DNA of 64,000 nucleotides from Purpureocillium takamizusanense (taxonomy: Eukaryota > Ascomycota > Sordariomycetes > Hypocreales > Ophiocordycipitaceae). The notes under the pieces were generated by a model. The model did not search any database and was not told the origin of the DNA. It saw nothing but the letters and a program-made list of their open reading frames with translations. A program made the translations under genes and the position numbers. The DNA is taken from assembly GCF_022605165.1 (NCBI RefSeq), contig NC_063077.1, positions 682,001 through 746,000 of the forward strand, given 5' to 3'. Of the stretch, positions 45,576-56,283 are shown one piece after another (position 1 is the first letter of the stretch; each line of letters begins with the position of its first letter).

Positions 45576-48500
45576 TCATTCATCATCTTCGTCATCACTC
45601 TTTCGCAGGCCCTTTGCTGGGCCGCACTCGACAACGTGTCCCTTGTCTAGCCGTAGACACCAATCGGCGTCCTCTACGGCCTCTAGTCGGTGTGCAATTG
45701 TAATGACGGTACTGTCCGCCAGCTCATCCCTCAATATCCTCTGCACCAGCGCCGCGGTGGCCCTGTCGATAGACGCCGTCGCCTCGTCTAGGATAACCAG
45801 TCCACTACGCCGCAGGACAGCGCGCCCAATGCTGACGAGCTGGCGCTGACCTTGGCTCAGGTTCTTCCCGCCCGCATCAATAGGCGAATCGAGCCCCCAA
45901 TCGCTGCCGAGGACGCGATGGATGGCGTTGAGGCACGCCTCGTCGCTGAACTTGCCTTGGGGGTCGAGGTTGTCGTGCAGCGTGCCGGGGAACAGCGTCG
46001 GGTCCTGCTGCACGAATGTGACGCGGTTGCGAAGCGCCGTGCGGTCGACCTTTGCGAGATCCACGCTGCCGATCCTGACGGCGCCGTGGCTCGCCGTCTG
46101 CGTGGCGAGCAGCGCGTTCGCGATGGTCGACTTGCCCGACCCGGTGCGGCCCAGGACGGCGCAAGTCGATCCGCCGGGAATCTCAAACGTCACCTTGTCG
46201 AGCACGTCCGGCAGCCCGTCGGCATATCGAAACGACACGTCCTCGAAGCGGACGGCGTCGCACGGTCGCGGCCAGTCCTCGGGCGGCGTGTCGTCGCCGC
46301 TGGGCTCCTCGGGGATCTTGTTGAGCATGTTGACGCGCTCGAGCGAGACGGCGTCGAGCTGCAGCTGCGCAAACTTCTCGCAGAGCTGCTGCACCGCCGC
46401 CATGGCGATGGACGACTGCGTGAGGACGAACCCGACGGCGCTCGCCGGCGTGCCGTACCATACCATGAAGGCGACGAGCACCGCCCGGGTGCACGCCGAC
46501 GAGATGCTGAGTCGGAAATCGAGCCAAAAGGCCATGCTCCAGAAGAAATGGTCCTGCTTCTGGAAGTCGTCCACGGCGTCCAGGTGGCGGTCTTGGAAGT
46601 GTCCCTCCACCCTGAGCGCTCGGATGGTGACGAGCCCGTCCTGCATGACGCCAATATTGGCGATGATGGGCGTCAGGTACCGCATCTCCATGCGTCGCAG
46701 ACAGCGCGAGACGGGCACGTAGTACCGGAAAAAGTATACAAACAGCAGAGCCACGCAGGCCAGTATGACGAGCAGGATGGGCTGCTGCATCATGATGGCC
46801 GTCATGCTGAGCACGAGAGCAATCAGATTGTACACAAATGCCTCCAGCGGCGCCAGGATCCCGCCGTCTACCATGCCCATGTCCGAGATCAGGCGGTTCT
46901 TGAGCTGTCCCGTCGGCGTCACGTCGTGGTATCGGAACGTCGCCTTGCTGATCCTCTCGATGGCAATCTTGAACAGGTTCTGCGCGGCGTCGATGCTGAT
47001 CTTGGCGAGGAGCAGCTGCGCCGCGGCGTACGTGGCAGTCTGCGCGACCGACAGGCCGGCTAGGATGTAGATCCAGACCTCTGGATGCACCGCCGGGTTC
47101 GGCAGCCCCCATGGCCCGGTCGTGGTGCTGCTGGCTGATCCAGATGCCGTCTCGTTGCCCCATGCTTCGAGCAGGCGGGCACGTCCAATGTCGGAACCGC
47201 GCGACAGGCTGTAGAAGATGGCCAGGAGCGCCCACATCTTCCATCCGCCAGCTCTCATGTAGCTGAGGTAGACCGATAGGGGCACGCTGCCCGTCTCCGA
47301 GGGCTCTTCGGGCGCATCCTTCAGGCCCGAGACTTCGTCCTCGGCAGCTCCATGCTCATGCTCGGCATCGTCGTGCACGCCGTGGCCGGACGGAGTGTGG
47401 ATCGGATGCTCGAGTTCAAGCTTGATTTGATCCTGCGAAAGGACGGTGGCGCGGCCTTGATCCATGTCAACGACAGTGTCGGCAATGCGGAGAACCAGGT
47501 CATCCCGATGCGTGACCATGACGATGATGCGTCCCTGGGCAAGCGGCCCTTGAAGAAACCGTCGGACGATATTGCTGGCTGTATCGTGATCAAGCGGCGC
47601 CAAGGGGTCATCGAGAAGGAGAATGCGACTCTGGCTGTACACTGCTCTTGCAAGGGCTACTCGAGCCTTTTGGCCGCCAGAAAGGCCCACGCCTCCCTCC
47701 TCGAGCTTCGTCTGGTCGCCGTCGGGGAACATCGCCAGGTCAGGAGCTAGGGCGCATGCATTGATTACCTGCCGGTATCGCACCGGATCAAAGTGATGAT
47801 GAAATAGGATGTGGTCGCGGATCGTCTTGTCCTGCAGCCAGGGCAGCTGCTGGGCATATCCTATAGGTTCGTCCGGTCGCAGCACGTCTCCCTGGTGCAA
47901 TTCCATCTCGTTTAGAGCGGCTAGCAGAAGACTAGACTTGCCAGAGCCGACCTTGCCGCGGATGACGGTCAAGCCCTCGGAGAATCTGAGGTTCAAATTG
48001 TGAAGTACCATGTGTTCGGTCGACGGCCACGAAAAAGATGCGTTGTGAAACTCTATGTCTCTTGTGTCTGAAGCATTCAGTCCGGAGTCATCACGGTCGG
48101 GCTCGGCCAGATACTTATTGACACGCTCCACGGGGATAATGGCCTTCCAGTATGCAGCGATGAGATCAAAGGCCTCCTTGACGCTGGCCTCGAGTTGACT
48201 GAATAGCTGCAGCGCTGGCCAGATGACATTGTTCGGGAGACTCTGCCCAAGGAACATGGTATACAAACAGATGCTCGCCAAGGGATATGCCGTGCCGCCG
48301 GCGACATTGTTCGTCGAGATGAAGGCCGTGACGCGAGCCATCTGCAGGCGCTTGAGCATCTCCCGGAGGCGGAAGCGAAAGATGCGGGCGCTCCACGAGG
48401 CAGTCCAGCCGTTGAGCTTGAGCGGACGACTGGCCTCGACAAAGTGCGCGACGGCCTGTGCGCGCTTGTCCGAGTGGGCAGTTCGCTGGCGCTCCATCTT

Positions 48501-49991
48501 GACGAGCTCGCGGACGAGCAGCGAGTTGACCGTCAAGATCAGGCCCATCAGCGCGAAGCCGAGGATCGATGGCCAGCCCATGATGTCGATGAGGTAATAG
48601 ATTGTGACGACGACCTTGATGGGCTGAGAGACGAGCTTGGGAAAGTCCCAGAAGCGTTGCGAGATTTCGTAGGTGTCGCCGCGTACGAGGTTGACGACCT
48701 TGGCGTTGGACGCGGGCTGGCTGGGGGAGCTCTCCTTTGGCTTGGTCTGTTTACCGCCGCCGCCGCAACACCTGGCCAGGGCCCTCTGGAGCTTGTTCTT
48801 GGGGGGCGCAGATCCGGTAGGCAGAACGATGTCCTCTGCCGGTCCCTTTTCCGTGGCATCGGAGCCGGGAACAGCTCGCGTGAGGAGCTTCCTGAACAGG
48901 CCGATGAAAGTCTCGCCACGGGACCGCTCATACGCCTTGCGCGAGTACCACGATGAGGTGGTCTTGCAAAGCTGCCGGCCAAAGTCGAGGGACAGCATGA
49001 CGAGACACCAAAAGTAGGCTTCATCCGCCCTGTTTCTGTCCAAGGAAGAGTAGAGCTTGCTCGTGAGCCGGATGTTGGACACTTCAGCTACCTTTTCCGC
49101 AATCGCCAGGAGCGTGGCGATGGAGAGGTCCAGGCCGTTGGCCTCAATCAAGCACGGAAGCAGCTTGCCCCGGAGCTCGCGAAAGGCCATGTACAAGCGC
49201 GTATGTTGAAACTCAAACGGCAGCTGCCACACCTGCTCCTCGGAGATCTCCTTGTGGCGACAGATGCGCGCGAGGGGGAACACCCAGGTCATGGCCCAGA
49301 AGCGGAAGAGCGTCAGGTTGTCCTCGGGGCTGCGGACGTGGTGCGACGGCGGGAGGTTGGGGTTGCCGATGTCCTCGGTGTCCCAGGCCGGGTTGCGGAT
49401 GGGCATGTTGACGATGGCGAGGACGGCGGCGGCGGCAATGGCGATGCGCGCGACGCGGTACGTGTCGAGCGCCGCGACTGCATGCTCGAGGAATTGCACA
49501 GAGTAGGTGGCGAGGCCGGCGGCGAGAATGAGCACGTACTGCAGGAGCAGGATGCGCGGCGTATGCGTGGGACGATCAAAGGCCGTCAGGAGCGTCGCAA
49601 CGAGCCATGGGACGACTTCGAGAATGGCGACGGGCTGCCTCGGGTTCAGGCAGGCGGGGATGATGGACAGCACGAGGCCGGCGAGGCACAGCAGACTGAG
49701 GATCAGCGTCCAGTGCGTCCAGGCCTTGCGCTTGTCGGGCCCGGGGCCGATTTCCTTTGCGAACGGCTGAAGCCATCGAGGGAGGAGGGAGAGGATCTTG
49801 TTTCGGAAAAGGTACAGGGCGAATATGGCGACGGAGAAGGCGGTAAGGGTGTAGAGGACGTCCTTGTCCGTGTCGGAGAGGGCGGCGGCCGGGACGACGC
49901 GGACGTCGTTGAGCCATGAGATTTGGTCCGGCACGCTGAGCGAGGCCGTGAGGCTGGCCATGCCGCGTCTGATGGAGTCGAAGACGGACAT
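45576..49991 (-). CDS. ABCC-type (MRP) full ABC transporter
   Basis: Intronless 1471-residue transporter, taking MSVFDSIRRGM (49991) as start. It has an MRP-like N-terminal membrane domain, then TMD1-NBD1-TMD2-NBD2. NBD1 has Walker A GKVGSGKSS, signature LSGGQKARVALARA and Walker B ILLLDDPLAPLD, where the usual catalytic Glu is Asp as in most ABCC proteins. NBD2 has GRTGSGKSTIA, LSQGQRQLVSIGRA and LVILDEATASID, with the Glu present, so ATP hydrolysis should be asymmetric. Such pumps export glutathione conjugates, drugs or secondary metabolites across the plasma or vacuolar membrane. It ends about 210 bp from the convergent flavin oxidoreductase gene. Confidence 0.93.
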   Translation of the reverse strand: MSVFDSIRRGMASLTASLSVPDQISWLNDVRVVPAAALSDTDKDVLYTLTAFSVAIFALYLFRNKILSLLPRWLQPFAKEIGPGPDKRKAWTHWTLILSLLCLAGLVLSIIPACLNPRQPVAILEVVPWLVATLLTAFDRPTHTPRILLLQYVLILAAGLATYSVQFLEHAVAALDTYRVARIAIAAAAVLAIVNMPIRNPAWDTEDIGNPNLPPSHHVRSPEDNLTLFRFWAMTWVFPLARICRHKEISEEQVWQLPFEFQHTRLYMAFRELRGKLLPCLIEANGLDLSIATLLAIAEKVAEVSNIRLTSKLYSSLDRNRADEAYFWCLVMLSLDFGRQLCKTTSSWYSRKAYERSRGETFIGLFRKLLTRAVPGSDATEKGPAEDIVLPTGSAPPKNKLQRALARCCGGGGKQTKPKESSPSQPASNAKVVNLVRGDTYEISQRFWDFPKLVSQPIKVVVTIYYLIDIMGWPSILGFALMGLILTVNSLLVRELVKMERQRTAHSDKRAQAVAHFVEASRPLKLNGWTASWSARIFRFRLREMLKRLQMARVTAFISTNNVAGGTAYPLASICLYTMFLGQSLPNNVIWPALQLFSQLEASVKEAFDLIAAYWKAIIPVERVNKYLAEPDRDDSGLNASDTRDIEFHNASFSWPSTEHMVLHNLNLRFSEGLTVIRGKVGSGKSSLLLAALNEMELHQGDVLRPDEPIGYAQQLPWLQDKTIRDHILFHHHFDPVRYRQVINACALAPDLAMFPDGDQTKLEEGGVGLSGGQKARVALARAVYSQSRILLLDDPLAPLDHDTASNIVRRFLQGPLAQGRIIVMVTHRDDLVLRIADTVVDMDQGRATVLSQDQIKLELEHPIHTPSGHGVHDDAEHEHGAAEDEVSGLKDAPEEPSETGSVPLSVYLSYMRAGGWKMWALLAIFYSLSRGSDIGRARLLEAWGNETASGSASSTTTGPWGLPNPAVHPEVWIYILAGLSVAQTATYAAAQLLLAKISIDAAQNLFKIAIERISKATFRYHDVTPTGQLKNRLISDMGMVDGGILAPLEAFVYNLIALVLSMTAIMMQQPILLVILACVALLFVYFFRYYVPVSRCLRRMEMRYLTPIIANIGVMQDGLVTIRALRVEGHFQDRHLDAVDDFQKQDHFFWSMAFWLDFRLSISSACTRAVLVAFMVWYGTPASAVGFVLTQSSIAMAAVQQLCEKFAQLQLDAVSLERVNMLNKIPEEPSGDDTPPEDWPRPCDAVRFEDVSFRYADGLPDVLDKVTFEIPGGSTCAVLGRTGSGKSTIANALLATQTASHGAVRIGSVDLAKVDRTALRNRVTFVQQDPTLFPGTLHDNLDPQGKFSDEACLNAIHRVLGSDWGLDSPIDAGGKNLSQGQRQLVSIGRAVLRRSGLVILDEATASIDRATAALVQRILRDELADSTVITIAHRLEAVEDADWCLRLDKGHVVECGPAKGLRKSDDEDDE

Positions 49992-51453
49992 GGCGATGGT
50001 TTCTTTCGATGGTAGGTTGTCTGGGATTTCCACAAGGAGCAAAGGGCTTTTGAAAAGACGTGACAATGGTCTTGGATGTCCTCCCGAGCTTGTCTCCGAC
50101 GTGAGATTATATAGGGAAGACCGATCAGCCAGGACCAGCACAACAAGAGATGTTTATTATGGTCCAGTGGTCGGGCATCTGAGTTCGTCGAGCGCTAAAG
50201 TATGTCCTGCGAGGCGGCCACCGGGCTGGTGCTAATGATAAGTCGTGCACGTATCCAAGAAAAAGGTGGCAGCGCGGTCCAAAGTCACGCCCGCGTCCCA
50301 AAAGCTTGGGTCGGTCGCAGTGATGCAGTCAGTATACAAGCGGACAGCTCTGATCATGGCGCGCCTAAGAATGCCAGGTTTGTGCCATAGCAGGTGGTCG
50401 ACTGTGTGGGCGCGTCACCGTCAATCGGATATCCGCTGCCAACTGATGATGGTGAATGGTATTGATGGCTGGGGCGTCGGGACTCTGGACTCAATGAAGG
50501 ACGGTCGGTCGTATGCTGTACAGACTCTACAGCCCCAATTGGCGTCAAAGCCCGTCACAGCTGGCCGCTCGAAAAAATATATAGGTGAACCATGCGAATG
50601 AGGTTCATCGACGACGTGCGTTTATGGCGGCGTGGCTGAGCGGTCCGGTGGTTGTAGGTCAAAGTCAAAATGCGGTTCAGGGTCCCGGACGCCGCAAAAG
50701 CCACCACCACCTTGGGCCCGATGGTCCGGTGCGACGCCGGAGCAGGAGCAGCAGTGCGGTGAGGGGGAGCAAGCAGGTGAGGAGGAGGAGGGTGAGGAGG
50801 AGGAGGGTGAGAAACGTGGGGGGTTGGAGAATGGATGCGGGGCAGCTGTTGCTGGATGCGCGCGAACCAGGACGATTGTCTGGAATCAATATGTGGAGTT
50901 GGGTTGGGTTGGCCGGTTATTCTCACGCTGCTGCTGCTGATGGTGTCGTCATGTTGTTTTGACGGATCATGTTCCTGCAGCAGTGACGATATATGTCGAT
51001 GGTTGTTACATCCATCCATCCATCAGGGACGAGCAGCGTTGCGCGTAGAAGAGCACACTTTTGCGATTCCGATATCGTTTGGCAAGACAAGGGACCTGAA
51101 GCCAAACGACGAGGGGCGGCTCCATGTCGTGCCATGTTCTACACCGCCGAGGCGTGGCCGTCCGTCCGGTGGGCTCGGTCGTCTGCGTTCCTCCATGCCT
51201 CGGGGACCACGATGGCAACATGAGGCATTTCACCAACATGATACCCTGCAGCGACCCTTGACAGCGATCGATTTAGGCCTCATTGGATGCACGAATGGCC
51301 AGCCTCACTCCCGCCTCACGAGCTTGAACCACGTCCGTCACAAAAATCGCTTTGGTATTACAATCATCGCCGTGTATCGACGCCCAGCGTGTCACAGCAA
51401 TGCCTCATCTTCCCGCGTACCACGACATCTCGCCTCGCCTCGCCTCACCTCAC
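49992..51453. other. Intergenic, purine-rich repeats and tRNA-like fragment
   Basis: No protein gene supported. GGAGGAGGAGGGTGAG repeats occur at about 50775-50815. A 69-nt stretch at 50627-50695 has tRNA-like ends but a poor T arm, as discussed under findings. Confidence 0.45.
50106..50113 (-). promoter_or_regulatory. TATA-like element of the ABCC gene
   Basis: On the minus strand this reads TATATAAT, about 115 bp before the chosen ABCC start codon, in an otherwise GC-rich region. The distance fits a fungal core promoter. Confidence 0.35.
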
Positions 51454-52254
51454 TCAAGCCATAAAGGCTCCCCCCAGCGCCGCCATGGCCAGCGCCGTCA
51501 CCGCGCCGGCCCAGCCGAAGCCGCTGCCCGCCCGCATCTGCACCGTCGCCGCCGCGCCCGTAGACGTCGCCGCCGCCGTGCCGGACTTGGTCGGGGTCGC
51601 GCTGGAGCCGCCACCGCCCGTGCTGGTCTTGGCGCCGTCGCCCACGAGGGCCGACAGCTTCGAGTCGTCGACGAAGCTGACCTTGATGGTCGAGTTGGTG
51701 CACTGGGAGGGGACATCGCCGGCCGATCCCTTGACGAAGTTGGCGGCAACGCACTTTGTCATGGGCCGTAAGCATTATTTCGCCAAACTGATCCTAGAGA
51801 CCCACGCGCGCGCGGGGCCCCCAGATCATGTATATATATACAAGTGTGGTGTGTGTGTCCCTCTTACCTGGTACAGCAGGCCGTCGACGGCAGACGAGAC
51901 GACGCTGACGACGCCCTTTTTGCCCGCAAAGCTCTCGGGCACGGTGACGCGCGGCTGGCAAAAGTCGCCGAGGCCGCTCTGCATGACAATGGGGTAGAGC
52001 TGCTGCCAGCCGGACTGGGCCTTTTGGTCGAGGGTGGCGCGGAACAGCCAGTTGCTCTGCTGGTGGGTGAGGCGCATGGCGAGGGCCTCGCCGCCGATGT
52101 GGAAGTCGACGACGTCCTTGGAGAAGTCGGGCGTGAAGCCGCCGCACGGCGCCTGGTCCTCCTGGTCGTCGGAGAAGCCAATGGACTTGGGGTACTTGAG
52201 CTGGAAGTGCGCCGAGGCGAGGCCGCCGAGGGCGAGCAGCGAGAGGACCTTCAT
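51454..52254 (-). CDS. BIM1-like (X325) copper-binding GPI-anchored protein
   Basis: Predicted 228-residue protein from exons 52254-51868 and 51753-51454 (minus strand order; intron of 114 bp, GTAAGA...AAG, in phase). The signal peptide MKVLSLLALGGLASA is followed directly by His-Phe, so the mature N-terminus would be a histidine, the first ligand of the copper histidine brace of LPMO-like proteins. APCGGF, GDFCQPRVTVP and VPSQCTNSTIKV hold the disulfide cysteines. A Ser/Thr/Gly linker and hydrophobic end (AGAVTALAMAALGGAFM) look like a GPI signal. In Cryptococcus a family member, Bim1, helps copper uptake and does not cut polysaccharides. Divergent from the metalloreductase to its right. Confidence 0.85.
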
Positions 52255-53834
52255 CTTGGGGAACGGCGCCTTGGTGTGGTGGTGTAAAGGCAGGTCAGGG
52301 CAGGTCAATGCAGGTCGAGGAGTTCACAGCGACGAGGGAAAGCGAGGTTATGGAGTAAATGTCGCGTGCAAGAAAAGAAAACAGGGAGGCTGACACGGTG
52401 TGTATAAGATATGACGAAGTCGGGGCCGAGGCCAGTTATTAATGATGCAGCTTTCGTCCTTGTTATTACCACGCACAGTCGGCGGGCCCCGCGGGCTTGG
52501 GCTTCCCCAGGGACCAACGCGCATCCGTTGCCCGAGTCAACGTCGCAGCCCAGGAACCCGGATAGAGGGCGGCGCGGCGGGCAAGGCGCGGCAAGCAGCA
52601 TCAGCATCAAGCTCCAGCTCCGTCTGTGTGTGTGTGTGTGTGTGTCCCACGGCCCCGTCCAAGTCCACATGGTGGCGCGGGACCAAAAATGCCATAGCAG
52701 TATATGGGCCGGCATGGACCCCTCCGTCCATCCGTCCGTCCCTTCATCCTTGCAAGGCTCCAGCGGGCAACAGACATGAACCGGAAGTCGGCAAAGAGAA
52801 CGCCTCTCTACTGGGGGAAGGGTGGGCTCATCAGCCCTGCTTGGTGATGGTGCGGCCGAAAGAATTAACAAAAAAAAATACATAGCGGGGGTCCGTGATG
52901 AGGGGATTCCCGGCCCTCAATCGACATGGACCGGTGGGGGCTGACGGGCGCGGGCGTCGGTGGACCCAATCATGGGGCGCGAAACGGACGCAGGTGAGTC
53001 CGTTTGAGCAAGTTTGTGCGAAAGGGCGGCCCGGCGCCTTTTGTACATGCTTTCTTTCGTACTGTAAGTCTTGGTTGAAACCTGGAGGGAGCACGCACGA
53101 TCATCCCTCCTTTTCAGGTCCTTGGATGTGAGCATATCTTGCGCACGCTAGAGCCCAGTAGTAGCAATTCCTGCTACCAACATACGTAGTTCGTACTTGC
53201 GTATTGTACTAGTCATGCCTCTCATAGGCAAGGTATGAATCGTATGCCATGTGTACTCAGGGTTACCCTTGCCGGAAGACGCCGACCTTGAAGGGTCCCC
53301 CCCCCCCGGGCGCCTCTACCCCGTGCGCGCAGATTCCTGTCACGATTCATCCGTTCATGTTCCGACTCATCTGGATTCTGCAACGTGCTCAACGCTCCTC
53401 ACGACACGCCGACCGATCCGAGCATCCAGCAGCGCTAGCCGGTGCGCGCGCGCCCTAGTTGGTTCTCCTTTCATCAACCACCAGCCTTCAAAACTTGACG
53501 ACCGCCGTTGTGTCCCGCGAAATGGTCGCCGCCCTCTAAAACGGAACGAGGGCCGTGTATGACTTCGCCTCAACTGTTTTGGCTACACCAGACAGACCCG
53601 TCTGGCGAGACGTGCTTGTCAACGCCATCATCACCAGTCTGTTTGAGCACATTGTTTGACGACACCGTTTTGTTTGACGATACGTATCGGAAAGCGACAT
53701 CGACCCTTTCGGCTCACGACATGCCTCACAGGCGGCATTAGACGAACAAAAGCACATCCTCCTCGTCCAGTCCAGTCCAGTCTCTCTGCTGCTGGCTCCC
53801 CGCTGGCGGAGAGCCCTCCTCATCGGCAGACACC
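52255..53834. promoter_or_regulatory. Shared divergent promoter region of BIM1-like and reductase genes
   Basis: About 1.6 kb with no supportable gene between two divergent metal-handling genes. It holds a TG dinucleotide run at about 52624-52645, an 11-base C tract near 53297-53307 and a minus-strand TATA-like element near 52400. Partial matches to copper-response cores (TGAGCAAG near 53006, TGAGCACA near 53645) are weak. Confidence 0.4.
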
Positions 53835-55818
53835 ATGGACATGGATCATATGCACGACATGGGCATCGGCTCCGACATCAACTATGCCTTTGCCCGCGAT
53901 TACTGGTACATTGCCGCCGGCGTCGTTGGACTGCTCGTCTCCGTCCGCGCCGTCAACCACATTGGCGCTCGCCAGAGGTGAGAGCCTACCATCAGCGTCG
54001 CTTCTTGATCGATCCCTCTCACATGGACTGACTTCCGCTACCCCCAGGTTAAAAGCATGCCACGATCCGACCATCAAGCAACCCACTCACCCCGACGGCG
54101 CCCTCTCCCAGGCTTGGGCTACCACCACCGCCATCGTACGCGAGCTCTCCCTCCCGCAACTATACATCCCAACGCGCGGCCTACGCTGGGCGACCCCTCC
54201 GCCGCTGGGCCGCGTCGTCTTCCTCCTCTGCTACTGGGCCGTCGTCGTGGCTTTCATGTCATGGAACGTTGTCATCAAGGACGTCTACTTCTGGGAGCGC
54301 ATCGGCTACCGCAACGCCTGGGTCTCCATCATGCAGCTGCCGATGCTGTATCTCCTCGCCATGAAGCTCAACCCCCTCGCCTGGCTCGTCGGCTCCAGCC
54401 ACGAGCGCATCAACTGGCTGCACCGCTGGGTCGCGCGCACCATGTTCGTCACCGCCACCGTCCACGGCTTCCACTTCTGGACCGAGTGGGTGCTCGCCGA
54501 CTTTGTCGACTACGAGCTGTCCATCATGCCGCTCGTCCGCTACGGGCTCGGCGCCTGGGGCGTCCTGCTGTGGTCCGTCATCGTCGGCTTCCTGCCGATA
54601 CGGAGGCTCGCGTACGAGGTCTGGCTGCTGCAGCACATCGTCTCGGCCGTCGTCATGCTGTGGCTGCTGTACAAGCACATCCCCGCCACCGCGCAATACC
54701 TCTTGTGGATGGCCATTTCGTTTCTCGTCTTTGATCGGGCCGCGCGATGGCTCCTTCTGCTCTGGCAGAACACGCGATGGGGCCGTCTCAGCGCGTCTTC
54801 TTGCCAGAGCATGAAGCGCATCGGCCACGGCGTGTCTCTGCGAGCCATGGGCGACAGCGTCACCGCCGTGACCATCAAAGATGTCCACTTCCAGTGGCAC
54901 GCTGGACAACATGTCTATCTCTGGATCCCGCGCCTGGGGCCTCTCGAGGCGCATCCATACACCATCGCCAACGCCCACCAAATCAAGGGCACGTGCTGCT
55001 GCGACAGCATTCAGCTCATTGTGCGCGCCCACGGCGGCTTCTCCAAACGTATTCACGACTACGCAAGCCGACATCCCGAACGCGTCCTCACTGGCTTCTT
55101 GTCCGGCCCGTATGGCGCGCCGCCGCAATGGGACGTCTACGAGACGGTCGTGCTCATCGGGGCTTCAACAGGCGCGAGTTTCACCATTCCTATACTAGAG
55201 TACGTCGCGGCAGCGAACCATAGGACGTGCGTGAAGAAGATGGAAGTCGTGCTGATAGCCCGGACCGCGGAGGAGTTGTCGTATTACATCCAGCGGGCCA
55301 AGGACGCCGGCAAGGACGCCAGAGAGAAGGGCATCGACGTAAGGCTTCACGTTGCCATAACAGGAGGGGTCTCGGAGGGCGAGGCTGGCGTTCCGCTCGT
55401 CCAGCTCCGACGCGAGGACAGCAGCAGCAGCCGAAAGGGCCACCAGCACCTCTCCAGCTTCGACGAGAAGACGGCGGACACGGAGCTGCTGCGCGACCGA
55501 AGCACGGCGGTGGACCAGCCCGCCACGTCCTCGGGGTGCTGCTGTCGGCGCAGCAACTCGTCCGCCACGGCCGGCAGCATGGGCTCGGCCGCCAGCATTG
55601 AGTACCTGCGCGAGTACAGCTCACGGCCCGACGTCGAGGCGCTGATACGCGAGCCTGTCGAGCGCGCCTGGGGCGAGACGGCCGTCGTCGTCTGCGGCGG
55701 CAAGGAGCTGGTTGCGCGGACGAGGAATTGCGTCAGCAGGTTGAGCGACGAGCGGGCGGTGCATAAGGGCACCGGAGCGCAGGGGATATACCTACATGTT
55801 GAAGAATATGCATTCTAA
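53835..55818 (+). CDS. Ferric/cupric reductase (FRE family, NOX-like)
   Basis: Predicted 637-residue enzyme from exons 53835-53977 and 54048-55818 (intron GTGAGA...CAG, 70 bp). The N-terminus MDMDHMHDMG is Met/His-rich, a metal-binding character. The membrane part has the paired haem-ligand helices (WLHRWVARTMFVTATVHGFH; EVWLLQHIVSAVVMLWLLYKH). The cytosolic part has HPYTIAN for FAD and SGPYGAP plus VVLIGASTGASFTIPILE for NADPH. A Ser/Cys-rich insert (SSGCCCRRSNSS) interrupts the NAD domain before the final VVVCGGKEL. It would move electrons from NADPH to extracellular Fe3+ or Cu2+ ahead of uptake. Confidence 0.92.
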
Positions 55819-56283
55819 CGACTATTAATGTTACGATTCGGATGTTGAATTCATCAATGCCACGGTTATCGGCAGCTGATGTCAGACCAACATCTTTTGA
55901 CATTTCACGGAATGACACTCTGACCTTAAATGTTCTCCCGAAGTGTATATGGAGTGCTAAACGATTCGGGAAGCAATGTGCCCATTGTAACGTTACTTTG
56001 GAAAGGCAAAGAAATGGACAGGCCATTGGCAACTCTGCTACATATAGGCCGATGTGACAGGCGACTTGCATGCATTTACCAAGCAAGTAAGTGAGCTCTG
56101 AAGATGTGGAGCACTCTTGACTGGAGGTGAGACGTCATTGCTGCTGACAGCCAGTAGTTAATGCACGTCCATGATCGCTTCATGTTATGCTCCCGCGTTG
56201 GGCAATGTTCAATCTGCTAGCAAATCACCATCGACCATCGCACATTGCAGTGCGCTCATGGTCCTCCGGTTTCTCACCTGACC
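55819..56283. other. Intergenic
   Basis: Between reductase and DUF3632 genes. AT-richer, no gene recognised. Confidence 0.4.

Noticed and set aside
45852..47063. 403-codon plus-strand frame opposite the ABCC gene
   Set aside because: Low-complexity Arg/Glu/His-rich translation antisense to a conserved NBD2 and TMD2. Open only because of the GC-rich codon usage of the true gene.
50775..50815. GGAGGAGGGTGAG purine run read as a possible G-quadruplex regulator
   Set aside because: Runs are GG, not GGG, so quadruplex formation is weak. Treated as a simple repeat.
53000..53650. Copper-response-like TGAGCAAG and TGAGCACA words
   Set aside because: Neither matches the full TTTGCTC-type core. Words this short occur by chance in 1.6 kb.
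53656..53834. Open frame extending the reductase upstream
   Set aside because: It runs through the intron in another frame. The true first exon starts at 53835 and joins at 53977/54048 in phase.
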